DNA from: Acidobacteriota bacterium
GTDB lineage: Bacteria; Acidobacteriota; Terriglobia; UBA7540
Reading direction: 5' to 3'
Assembly: GCA_003165615.1 (NCBI GenBank)
Contig: PLWR01000240.1
Span: 672-18,807 of the forward strand
Length of the DNA: 18,136 nucleotides
Positions within the stretch are counted from its first letter, which is position 1; every line of letters starts with the position of its first letter. The notes below the pieces were generated by a model. The model did no database searches, was not told the DNA's origin, and was given only the letters and a program-made list of their open reading frames with translations. Below are positions 6,676 to 13,390 of the stretch, piece after piece. A program made the translations under genes and the position numbers.

Positions 6676-6828
6676 AACACGAAAATCGAAACTGAAAACT
6701 CGAAATTCGAAACTTGAAAATCGCGAGCACCGTGGAATTCTCGCCGTCGCATCTTGAGCCCGCACGAATAGAAAATCTGGACCTCGCACCGCCACGAATT
6801 TCGAGTTTCCAGTTTCGATTTTCGTGTT
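6676..6828. repeat. Inverted heptad-word array, GAAA type, near-perfect arms
   Basis: Positions 6676-6708 match the reverse complement of 6796-6828 at 32 of 33 positions. The left arm is read in heptads from 6680 (cgaaaat, cgaaact, gaaaact, cgaaatt, cgaaact, tgaaaat). The 87-nt loop has no repeat. The array fills the rplY-pth gap and would fold as a long stem in the operon mRNA. Such arm identity implies recent origin or active copy-correction (inference). Confidence 0.9.
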
Positions 6829-6849
6829 TCGATCTTCGGGCCGCCGTTA

Positions 6850-7596
6850 TTACTTCTCCTTGCCTTTTTCTTTCTTCTCGCCTTTTTCTTTCTTCTCGCC
6901 TTTTTCCTTCTTATCTCCCTTATCTCCGCCGGCTTCTTCCTCCGCGCCTTCCTCTTCCGCCTTGCCCTTGCGAATGACCTCAGGCTCAGCAGGAGCCGCC
7001 TCAACGGTCTCTGCGGGCTTCTCCTCCTCCTCCGCCCTCGGGGCCACGACATGAGCCACGACGCGGTTCGAGTCGGTGAGCACTTTTACCTTGGGTCCTA
7101 TGGGCAGTTCCGACACGCGCAGGCTTTGGCCGAGGGCAAGCGGCGTCACGTCCACGGTGATTCCTTCCGGGATGTCCTCCGGGAGGCACTCCACTTCCAG
7201 CTCGCGCAGCATGAACTCAAAGACTCCCCCCTCGACTTTCACGCCTTTGGGTTCACCGGTCACATGGATCGCCACCTTCAATCTCAACTGGGTGTCGAGA
7301 GCGATGCGCACCAGGTCCACGTGCAGCAATCCGCCGCGGATGGGCTCCGACTGCCAATCGCGAATCATGGCCCGTGCCGGCGCCTTGCCACGAACCTGCA
7401 AGGTGAAAATGGCGTTATGGCCGGACTCCGAATGGAGAATCTCGCGGATTCCAATGGGGTCAACGGAGACCGGGATGACCGGACCACCGCCGCCATAGAC
7501 GATGCCCGGGATGCGTCCCGAGCGCCGCGTGCGCCGCGCTGCGTTCTTGCCAAAGTCCTCGCGGGGTTCGGCATCGACTGTTAATGCTTGACTCAT
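6850..7596 (-). CDS. rplY: Large ribosomal subunit protein bL25 (Ctc form) with Lys/Glu repeat tail
   Basis: This 248-residue protein is bL25, a 5S rRNA-binding protein, in the long Ctc form with an N-terminal 5S-binding domain (about 5-95) and a C-terminal beta domain (about 100-185). NAARRTRRSGRIPGIVYGGG (18-37) and GLLHVDLVRI (88-97) are typical, as are LEVECLPEDIPEGITVDV (132-149) and LRVSELP. After about residue 190 comes a roughly 58-residue tail, first Glu/Ala rich, then a tandem KKEKGE repeat. The Shine-Dalgarno is aggtgg 6 nt before the ATG. It is preceded by prs and followed by pth, a common bacterial order. Confidence 0.96.
   Translation of the reverse strand: MSQALTVDAEPREDFGKNAARRTRRSGRIPGIVYGGGGPVIPVSVDPIGIREILHSESGHNAIFTLQVRGKAPARAMIRDWQSEPIRGGLLHVDLVRIALDTQLRLKVAIHVTGEPKGVKVEGGVFEFMLRELEVECLPEDIPEGITVDVTPLALGQSLRVSELPIGPKVKVLTDSNRVVAHVVAPRAEEEEKPAETVEAAPAEPEVIRKGKAEEEGAEEEAGGDKGDKKEKGEKKEKGEKKEKGKEK
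6862..6915 (-). repeat. 18-nt tandem repeat inside rplY
   Basis: Three adjacent copies of an 18-nt unit (gcctttttctttcttctc on the + strand), two perfect and one with two changes, encode the KEKGEK-type tail. Repeat number is likely to vary between strains through slippage in 18-nt steps, which keeps the frame. Confidence 0.8.
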
Positions 7597-7617
7597 AGCT
7601 TTCCACCTCTTGAAGAC

Positions 7618-7723
7618 CGAAACTTGAAACTGGAAATTGGAAACTCGAAATTAGTCAGCCAGGCCGCGATTCTCGATTTCCAACTTCCATTTTCCAGTTT
7701 CTGATTTCCAGTTTCTGATTTCC
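7618..7723. repeat. Inverted heptad-word array, GAAA type
   Basis: The left arm (7618-7652) has five heptads: cgaaact, tgaaact, ggaaatt, ggaaact, cgaaatt. The right arm (7675-7723) has seven inverse heptads (on the - strand: ggaaatc, agaaact, ggaaatc, agaaact, ggaaaat, ggaagtt, ggaaatc). The loop is 22 nt. Both arms keep exact 7-nt phase although individual words differ. The array lies in the prs-rplY gap, ending 8 nt from the prs stop. Confidence 0.85.
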
Positions 7724-7731
7724 TCTCTCCC

Positions 7732-8688
7732 TCAAATGAAGAGCTTGCTCACGGAAGTCTCATCATGTATGGAACGAATCGCGTCCGCCAGCAAATGGGC
7801 CACGCTCAAAACTTTAATCTTGCCGCACGCCTTGGCCTCGGGCGAAAGGGGAATCGAATTGGTGGCCACCACTTGCTCGATCGGCGCAGCGCAAATTCTC
7901 TCGATGGCGCTGCCCGCAAAGACCCCGTGTGTGCAGCAGGCATAGACTTTGGCGGCACCCTTTTCCATCAAGGCCCGGGCGCCCGAGGACAGGGTTCCAC
8001 CGGTATCGATCATGTCATCGACAAGCAGGCAGGTCTTACCCTCGACTTCGCCGATAACGTTGAAGACTTCCACCACATGCGCGTCTTCGCGCCGCTTGTC
8101 GATGATGGCCAGGGGGATGTTCATGCGCTTGGCAAATCCCCGAGCGCGTTCCACGCCCCCGGTGTCAGGAGAAACCACCACCAGGTCCTTCAACTTCAGC
8201 CGGCGGAAATAACCCACCGTGACGGGTGTCGCGTAAAGGTGATCCACCGGGATATCGAAGAAACCCTGGATTTGCCCGGCGTGCAATTCCAGCGCCAGCA
8301 CCCGGTCCGCCCCTGCCGACGTTAACAAATCCGCCACCAGCTTGGAGGAAATGGGAACACGCGGGCGGTCCTTGCGATCCTGCCGGGCGTAAGCAAAATA
8401 GGGCATCACGGCGGTAATGCGAGAGGCGGAAGCGCGACTGAGGGCGTCGAGCATTACCAGCAATTCCACCAGATTGTCATTCACCGGGCGGCAGGTTGGC
8501 TGGATGACGAAAACATCAGCCCCGCGCACGTTTTCGAGGATTTGCAACCGCACTTCACCATCCGGGAAGCGCCCCACCTGGGCCTCACCCAGCGGCACTC
8601 CCAATTCCTTGCAAATCTCCCTGGCCAACGCCGGATGGGCATTACCCGTGAAGATTTTCAGCGTGTGACGAACCCGCTGATTTTTCAT
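7732..8688 (-). CDS. prs: Ribose-phosphate pyrophosphokinase (PRPP synthase)
   Basis: This 318-residue class I PRPP synthase makes PRPP from ribose-5-phosphate and ATP for purine, pyrimidine, histidine and NAD synthesis. The family motifs are KIFTGNAHPALA (11-22), GRFPDGEV, the flexible loop FAYARQDRKDRPRVPIS with its catalytic basic residues, LELHAGQIQGFFDIPVDHL, VVVSPDTGG and the PRPP-binding loop LLVDDMIDTGGT. Length matches the family. A longer frame begins inside the tRNA gene; the ATG at 8688 is chosen because gagga lies just before it and homology starts there. It follows tRNA-Gln by 46 nt and is probably co-transcribed with it. Confidence 0.97.
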   Translation of the reverse strand: MKNQRVRHTLKIFTGNAHPALAREICKELGVPLGEAQVGRFPDGEVRLQILENVRGADVFVIQPTCRPVNDNLVELLVMLDALSRASASRITAVMPYFAYARQDRKDRPRVPISSKLVADLLTSAGADRVLALELHAGQIQGFFDIPVDHLYATPVTVGYFRRLKLKDLVVVSPDTGGVERARGFAKRMNIPLAIIDKRREDAHVVEVFNVIGEVEGKTCLLVDDMIDTGGTLSSGARALMEKGAAKVYACCTHGVFAGSAIERICAAPIEQVVATNSIPLSPEAKACGKIKVLSVAHLLADAIRSIHDETSVSKLFI

Positions 8689-8734
8689 TGCATCCTCGCA
8701 CGCCTGCTTAACAATAAAATATAAGAATGAAACC

Positions 8735-8808
8735 TGGCTGGGAGGCCTGGATTCGAACCAGAGTTCCATGCTCCAAAGGCATGTGTCCTACCACTGGACG
8801 ACCTCCCA
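8735..8808 (-). tRNA. tRNA-Gln (anticodon UUG)
   Basis: The 74-nt sequence folds as a full cloverleaf on the - strand. The acceptor stem TGGGAGG pairs with CCTCCCA, with the U1-A72 pair characteristic of tRNA-Gln. The D stem is GTCC/GGAC, and the anticodon stem CATGC/GCATG encloses the loop CTTTGGA, giving anticodon TTG. The T arm has TTCGAAT, the discriminator is G, and CCA is encoded. It lies between ispE and prs on the same strand, so it must be excised from the operon transcript or have its own promoter. A Gln tRNA here is known from several bacterial phyla. Confidence 0.97.
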
Positions 8809-8820
8809 AGAAATATTGGG

Positions 8821-8982
8821 TCATTGAATCATTGGGTCATTGATTCATTGAAAAGCCGTCCGTTGTCCGTGGCCAGTTGTCCGTTGCAAGCGAAAGCCGG
8901 GGCTCGAGGGTCTGAAGCCACTGACGACGGACAACGGACCACGGACAGCTTTTCAATGATTCAATAACCCAATGAATCAATG
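8821..8982. repeat. Nested inverted word array: TCATTGNN octads outside, GTCCGTN heptads inside
   Basis: The left arm has octads tcattgaa, tcattggg, tcattgat, tcattgaa (8821-8852), a short aagcc linker, then heptads gtccgtt, gtccgtg, gccagtt, gtccgtt (8858-8885). The right arm mirrors both layers in inverse order: acggac-type words at 8924-8946, agct, then inverse octads at 8950-8982. Arms agree along about 50 nt, with mismatches mainly at the variable word positions. The right edge supplies the last codon and stop of ispE. Confidence 0.88.
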
Positions 8983-9870
8983 AACAAATAGTTCTCGGTG
9001 GTATTCGGCGCGCACCAAGGTGCGGGTCGGGAACAAAAGCCACCCATGGGGGATGAGTTTCGAGGCGCGAGCCATCTGACGAGACGAGGAAAAGAGGGCG
9101 TACACAGCAGACCCGCTGCCCGTCAAGGAGGCAACTTCGGCCCCGGCTCGGATAAGCTGGCGCTTCAATCGCGCCAACTCAGGCCACCTCGCGAAAACGA
9201 CATGTTCAAAATCGTTCTCAGCCGGTCCCCAACTCATCAGGGGAAATTGTGGCCACGCACCGAATCTACCAATGTAAGCCCTTCCGGCCTGCTCTGTCAA
9301 CCGCAAACCTGCCTGGCGATATGCTTCCGCGGTGGAAACCGAAAATCCCGGAAAAATGACCAGGCAATGGCGGGCAGGAAGATCGATGAGAGGATAGACC
9401 TCTTCCCCGCGGCCACAACCCAGAACGCGGCCGCCGAGAAAGAACAGGGGGACGTCAGAACCCAGCGCGGCGCCCAGATTCTGCCGCGCGGGGAAATCCA
9501 GACGGTCGCCGCTCAATCGCTCGAGGCCCAGAATCGTGGCCGCGGCATTGGTGCTGGCGCCGCCCAGGCCGCTGCCGAGCGGAATCACCTTTTCGATTTG
9601 AACCTGCATCCTGCCGCGCCAGCCGCGAGCTTGCGCCCATACTTCGCACGTGCGATAAACCAGATTACCGGGCCCGCTGGGAATCGCCGGGTTGTCGCAG
9701 GCGACGGTAATTCCCTTTCCGGCCCGAGAAAGGCTGATTTCCAGGCGGTCGTGCAGGGCGATGGTCTGGTAGATGGTGCGAAGTTCGTGGTAGCCATCGG
9801 GCCGCTGGCGCAGAATCTTGAGCCCGGCGTTGATCTTGGCGAAGGAGCGAAGGCGAAGTGTCTTTGGCAA
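8977..9870 (-). CDS. ispE: 4-diphosphocytidyl-2-C-methyl-D-erythritol kinase IspE
   Basis: This 297-residue GHMP kinase phosphorylates CDP-ME in the MEP pathway of isoprenoid synthesis. SFAKINAGLKIL (9-20) carries the catalytic Lys at 12. The ATP-binding glycine loop is IPLGSGLGGASTNAAA (96-111). D139 in GSDVPLFF is the second catalytic residue, and the C-terminal GHMP motif is LTGSGSAVYALF (249-260). The start is a TTG at 9870; no ATG or GTG lies nearby upstream in frame and homology begins at once. No strong Shine-Dalgarno is seen. The final codons (FVH and stop) come from the edge of the word array. It is followed by tRNA-Gln. Confidence 0.95.
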   Translation of the reverse strand: MPKTLRLRSFAKINAGLKILRQRPDGYHELRTIYQTIALHDRLEISLSRAGKGITVACDNPAIPSGPGNLVYRTCEVWAQARGWRGRMQVQIEKVIPLGSGLGGASTNAAATILGLERLSGDRLDFPARQNLGAALGSDVPLFFLGGRVLGCGRGEEVYPLIDLPARHCLVIFPGFSVSTAEAYRQAGLRLTEQAGRAYIGRFGAWPQFPLMSWGPAENDFEHVVFARWPELARLKRQLIRAGAEVASLTGSGSAVYALFSSSRQMARASKLIPHGWLLFPTRTLVRAEYHRELFVH

Positions 9871-9927
9871 GGTGAGCGCGCCGCCGGGCGGCCTAGCGTA
9901 CGGCCAGCCCGAAGTTTGGTTGAGATG

Positions 9928-10030
9928 GCTCCGCGGGCAAAGCGCGGAGCTGGTTCCGGCAGGTGAATTCTACCTCAAAATAGAGAAGTGGCGGCGAGTT
10001 TACCTCGGCAGATGGCGGCGTAAAGCCGCC
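9928..10030 (-). other. Two GC hairpins in the TPR gene - ispE gap
   Basis: ggcggc-gtaaa-gccgcc (10014-10030) starts directly 3' of the TPR-gene stop, and gctccgcg / cgcggagc (9928-9935 / 9943-9950) has an 8-bp stem and 7-nt loop. Neither is followed by a T tract on the - strand. They may protect the 3' end of the TPR transcript. I see no convincing promoter for ispE in this gap. Confidence 0.4.
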
Positions 10031-10031
10031 T

Positions 10032-12125
10032 CTACTCCGGAGATTTGGCTCGCCCCGCGTGGCTCTTGAGTTCATCGAGCTGCTTCTGCAGCTCCTTGGC
10101 CTGATCGGCGTCGAAATCACTGGAGACGGCATCAGGCCATTCCTTCAGGGCGCGCTGCCACTCTTCCTGGGCCCTGCCGGTTTTACCCTGGTGCAAATAG
10201 AGATTGCCCAAATGTTCGTGGATGGTCGGGTCGTTCTGAATTTTGCTCGCGGCCTTTTCCAAAGGATTCTCCGCCAGGTCGTAGCGGCCCATCTTGAAGT
10301 AGGCCCAGCCCAGACTGTCAAGGTATGCCGCGTTGCCCGGCTCGAGTTCCAGCGCCTTCTGAATATACTTGACCGATTCTTCCAACCTGACGCCGCGATC
10401 CGCCAGCATATAGCCGAGGTAGTTCGAGGCGGAAGAGTTCAGCGGGTCCACGGAAAGCACCTTTTTAAACGTCTCCTCCGCCTGGTCGTACTTCTTCTGC
10501 CGCTCGAAGATGGAGCCTTGCACGAAGAGCACGTATTCCTGGTCCTCCGGGGTCGGGCTCAGATCCAACGCTTTTTGAATCGCCTGTTCGGCGCCATCGA
10601 AGCGCTTGGCCTGCAAATAAATCTGGGCAATGGAAACATACAGGGAACGATCGATGGGGCGATGGGTGAGGAAGGCTTGAAGTTGCGCGACGGCCTCATC
10701 CACGTGACCGGCTTCCCCCAACAGGGTGGCGCGCGAAATAGACAGGTCCTGATTCTTGGGATAGGCCTTCACCGCCGCGTCCGCTTCCGCCAGGGCCTTA
10801 TCCATCTGATGCTGCATGTGCAGAGTTTCAATGATCAACATCTCCGCGCGTGGACCCTGCACCGGCCCCAACGCCTGAATTTGTTTGAACACGTCCATGG
10901 CCTGGGTAAACTTCTGTTGGTCGCGGTATACCAAACCCAGCCGTTCGAGAAAAAGCGCCCGGTTGTTGGCTTCCGGCACCGTGTACTTGCCTTCGGGGCG
11001 TTCCGACTGCTTCACCAGCCCTTTCAGGATTTCCACGGCCTTGTCGTTGTTACCCACCATGGCTTCAAGCAGCGCCTGTTGATAGGGAATTTCCAGGTCA
11101 TCGGCGCTCAAAGACCTGGCCTTTTCAAGTTCCTGGCGCGCGTCATCAAAGCGTCCTTCCTCACGATCAATCATCGCCAGGCGCTTGTAACTTAATCCGT
11201 CTTCAGGCTCGGTCTTCAGAACCTTCTGTAACTCTTCGCGGGCGGCGGCGTTCTTGCCGGCGCTCAAAAGCGCTTCCGCGTAATAGCGGCGGAGGTTGTT
11301 GTTGTCCGGCTCCTGCGCCAGCGCCTTTTCATAGATGCCGATGGCTTTGTCGTATTGCTGGGTCTGCGAGTAGGCGTAACCCAGCATGCCAAAAAGCTGG
11401 GAGTCCATATCACTTTCGGGAATTCTGGTGAGCGCTTCGATGGCTGGCTCAACCTCGCCCTGCTGGATGTAAATCTCCGCCAGGTTGGCGAGCCCCACCT
11501 TGGAATTCGGATCCTTCTGCAAGACTTTGCGAAACGCCTCTTCCGCCTTCTTGGGCTGGCTGTTAATACGATAGAGATGCCCCAGGAGCAGAAGGGAATC
11601 CATATCACCCGGCTCCACCCGGACCAGGGCCTCCAGATGCTCGATGGCCTTGGCCAGGTTTTCCTTGGGGACAGCGTTTTCCCCCTGGGTGGTATCCAGC
11701 ATGTGATAGTAAATGCGCGACAACAGGCGGTGGGCGTCGGGGTAATCAGGATCCTTTTTCAGAACGTCCTCGGCGGCCTGAATACCTTCGGCGGTGTGGC
11801 CGGAGAGCGAATAAAGCTCGGCCAGTTCAACGCGCAGGAAGAGAGAATCCGGGTCCGCTTCAATGGCTTGCTTGTATTCGGAAACCGCGCGGTCAAGATA
11901 GTCGGAGCGGTTGGAGGTTTCGCCCAGCTCCTTGTATCGCCGCGCCAACATGAAATGATAGTAAGAATTGGCGTGGTCAGGAGCGGCCGTGGCCGCCGCC
12001 TTGCCACCGGGACCGGAAGCTTGATCCGGAGTTACCGGCTTGGGCTTCTTCGCTGCCCACAAACTCCCCACCAACATCGCATAAAGACCTACTCCGACCA
12101 CAATCTTCCTGCCGTGTCTTTTCAT
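10032..12125 (-). CDS. Exported tetratricopeptide-repeat protein
   Basis: This 697-residue protein has a Sec-type signal peptide (MKRHGRKIVVGVGLYAMLVG, then SLWA before a likely cleavage near residue 25). The remainder is almost entirely TPR helices. About 16 units of roughly 34 residues are discernible, for example SLFLRVELAELYSLSGHTAE, KVGLANLAEIYIQQGEVEPA and AAYLDSLGWAYFKMGRYDLA, each ending in the typical D-P-x or E-P-x turn. There is no catalytic domain, so it is probably a periplasmic or outer-membrane-associated scaffold; the partner is unknown. The ATG at 12125 is chosen because it starts the signal peptide and has aaggaa just upstream. A longer frame would translate the promoter and repeat. 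It precedes ispE in the same direction. Confidence 0.9.
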   Translation of the reverse strand: MKRHGRKIVVGVGLYAMLVGSLWAAKKPKPVTPDQASGPGGKAAATAAPDHANSYYHFMLARRYKELGETSNRSDYLDRAVSEYKQAIEADPDSLFLRVELAELYSLSGHTAEGIQAAEDVLKKDPDYPDAHRLLSRIYYHMLDTTQGENAVPKENLAKAIEHLEALVRVEPGDMDSLLLLGHLYRINSQPKKAEEAFRKVLQKDPNSKVGLANLAEIYIQQGEVEPAIEALTRIPESDMDSQLFGMLGYAYSQTQQYDKAIGIYEKALAQEPDNNNLRRYYAEALLSAGKNAAAREELQKVLKTEPEDGLSYKRLAMIDREEGRFDDARQELEKARSLSADDLEIPYQQALLEAMVGNNDKAVEILKGLVKQSERPEGKYTVPEANNRALFLERLGLVYRDQQKFTQAMDVFKQIQALGPVQGPRAEMLIIETLHMQHQMDKALAEADAAVKAYPKNQDLSISRATLLGEAGHVDEAVAQLQAFLTHRPIDRSLYVSIAQIYLQAKRFDGAEQAIQKALDLSPTPEDQEYVLFVQGSIFERQKKYDQAEETFKKVLSVDPLNSSASNYLGYMLADRGVRLEESVKYIQKALELEPGNAAYLDSLGWAYFKMGRYDLAENPLEKAASKIQNDPTIHEHLGNLYLHQGKTGRAQEEWQRALKEWPDAVSSDFDADQAKELQKQLDELKSHAGRAKSPE

Positions 12126-12161
12126 GGTTCCTTTCAGCCCTGCCAAGTCATGGATTGTAAA

Positions 12162-12190
12162 ATTATCCCATAAGCATATAGAGGTGTAAA
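12162..12190 (-). promoter_or_regulatory. Sigma70-type promoter for the TPR gene
   Basis: On the - strand, TTTACA (12190-12185) and GATAAT (12167-12162) each match the consensus at five of six positions with exactly 17 nt between them. The predicted transcript start is about 30 nt upstream of the ATG. It could also drive ispE and the downstream operon, since no other promoter is evident before ispE. Confidence 0.6.
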
Positions 12191-12209
12191 GGAACAACCG
12201 GGTTGTACC
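12191..12209. promoter_or_regulatory. Inverted repeat abutting the -35 box (possible operator)
   Basis: ggaacaacc (12191-12199) and ggttgtacc (12201-12209) are inverted 9-mers with one mismatch around a single central base. They lie immediately upstream of the -35 element of the TPR-gene promoter, a typical place for an activator or repressor site. No regulator is encoded in the window. Confidence 0.4.
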
Positions 12210-12225
12210 GGAAAGGCTGAAGTTT

Positions 12226-12276
12226 AAAGGGTAAAGGATAAGGCATTTATCCTTTACCCTTTGTCCTTTACCCTTT
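12226..12276 (-). repeat. Heptad-word hairpin, AAAGGRT type, possible terminator of the DUF218 gene
   Basis: aaagggtaaaggataa (12226-12241) and ttatcctttacccttt (12247-12262) are perfect 16-bp arms with a 5-nt loop, followed on the right by a further pair of words (tgtcctt, taccctt). Words keep 7-nt phase. On the - strand the stem lies about 50 nt after the DUF218 stop and is followed by TTTAAACTT, so it could end that transcript. Confidence 0.75.
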
Positions 12277-12308
12277 TCAGTTGGCAACTTCCCATCAACG
12301 GGGACCCT

Positions 12309-13064
12309 TCAAATCCTTCCCCGCAGCTTCTCCCATGCCAGCCCCAGGTATTCATAAATCGCAATTTGCGACTGGTAAAGCTTGTAGCCATCAGGAGCGA
12401 GATCGTCGGGCTCCAACCGGCGGTAGGGAGCAAGGTAATCCGTGGGAGCGGCAATCGGCTGCATGCCTCTCTTTCGGAAAAGTCCCATGGCGCGCGGCAT
12501 ATGCGATGCCGAGGTCACCAGAATGAAGGGTTGAGGACCAACAATGGGCGCAATTTGTTGGCTTTCTTCCTCCGTATCGCGCGGCGCCGCAAGCTGCTGG
12601 ATGTCCGTCATGCTCACACCGAGCGCCTCCGCCATTTTCGCCATGCCCTCGGCCGAGTCGGGGCCTCCCGAAAGGATCAGTTTACTGCCGGGTATTTCAT
12701 CGTGCAGACGTACGCCCTCAATCAAACGCACCATCAGGTGGGAAGCGATGTGGCTGCTGATCGGGACATGCGGATCATCGTTCGCCAGCCCTCCCAAAAC
12801 CGCGATGAAGGTTATGGCCGGAGCCCCCGGCCCGCTGTGAACAACAACCAGAGGAGGATAACGGTGTTCCAAAGGACGAAGAAGAGCATTGGAAGAATAG
12901 ATATTGCTAAACCCCAAAAGCACCACCGCCCCGCAGGTGACCAGCGCCTTCCCCGCGCGCTGCCGTCGCGTAAACCAGAGCAGGAACAATCCCACCAACA
13001 GGAGTTCCATGGATAAGGGTACGGGAAATAGGAAGCGGGAAATAACCTTCTTCATGAGGAACAT
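12309..13064 (-). CDS. Membrane-anchored DUF218/YdcF-family protein (ElyC-like)
   Basis: This 251-residue protein has two N-terminal membrane helices (about 7-31 and 38-55) followed by a DUF218 domain. The family pattern is visible: TFIAVLGGLAND, KLILSGGPDSAEGMAKMAEALGV, RDTEEES and FILVTSASHMPRAMGLFRKRGM, with PIAAPTDY next. The same layout of two helices plus DUF218 occurs in E. coli ElyC, which affects envelope and lipid-carrier metabolism. The exact reaction of the family is not settled. The ATG at 13064 has aggag 11 nt upstream; a TTG at 13085 and an ATG at 13055 are alternatives. The gene is divergent from the small membrane protein to its right and upstream of the TPR gene. Confidence 0.85.
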   Translation of the reverse strand: MFLMKKVISRFLFPVPLSMELLLVGLFLLWFTRRQRAGKALVTCGAVVLLGFSNIYSSNALLRPLEHRYPPLVVVHSGPGAPAITFIAVLGGLANDDPHVPISSHIASHLMVRLIEGVRLHDEIPGSKLILSGGPDSAEGMAKMAEALGVSMTDIQQLAAPRDTEEESQQIAPIVGPQPFILVTSASHMPRAMGLFRKRGMQPIAAPTDYLAPYRRLEPDDLAPDGYKLYQSQIAIYEYLGLAWEKLRGRI

Positions 13065-13131
13065 GGGGTTGGAAACTCCTGTCAAGAAGCTTTAGAAGAT
13101 GATGATAACACCGGGGCTGTTCAAATTAACC

Positions 13132-13182
13132 AACTCTTCCGCCTAACTCTTCACCGCCTAACTCTTCCGCCTAACTCTTCAC
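13132..13182. repeat. Word array, TAACTCTTC type (13/15-nt units)
   Basis: Four copies of aactcttc are separated alternately by cgcct and accgcct, giving units of 13, 15 and 13 nt. The inverse word gtgaagagtt recurs at 13248-13257. It resembles the other gap arrays but does not keep the 7-nt phase as strictly. Confidence 0.7.
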
Positions 13183-13390
13183 TTGCTTTGCGGGTGGAAC
13201 GGGTGTATACAGCCGCTAGCCCTAGATTCGGTCAAGATTGCAAATTGTGAAGAGTTGACATTTGGAGATCCTTTCGTAGATCGGTCAATTGGAAGGCGGA
13301 TCTCTCCTGCGATGCCTGCACGGCAGTGAGCATGAGGTGCGGGATGGTTGGGGCTTCTCGGTTCAGTAAAGTTTCCCAGGCGAAATTCCC

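Noticed and set aside
6411..7052. 213-residue basic open frame on the - strand across pth, the gap and rplY
   Set aside because: It is an out-of-frame reading of the rplY tail repeat and the word array.
9928..9950. Riboswitch or attenuator upstream of ispE
   Set aside because: A single simple hairpin without conserved riboswitch core bases or an anti-terminator partner.
10059..11195. Long + strand open frames antisense to the TPR gene (also 11355-12173)
   Set aside because: They mirror the repetitive TPR coding sequence and have no domain or start context.
451..13182. CRISPR array
   Set aside because: The periodic arrays have 7-8 nt words with no unique spacers, no 25-40 nt repeats and no cas genes.
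13255..13283. Promoter with ttgaca -35 box for the small membrane protein gene
   Set aside because: No acceptable -10 hexamer lies 16-18 nt downstream (best is tagatc).
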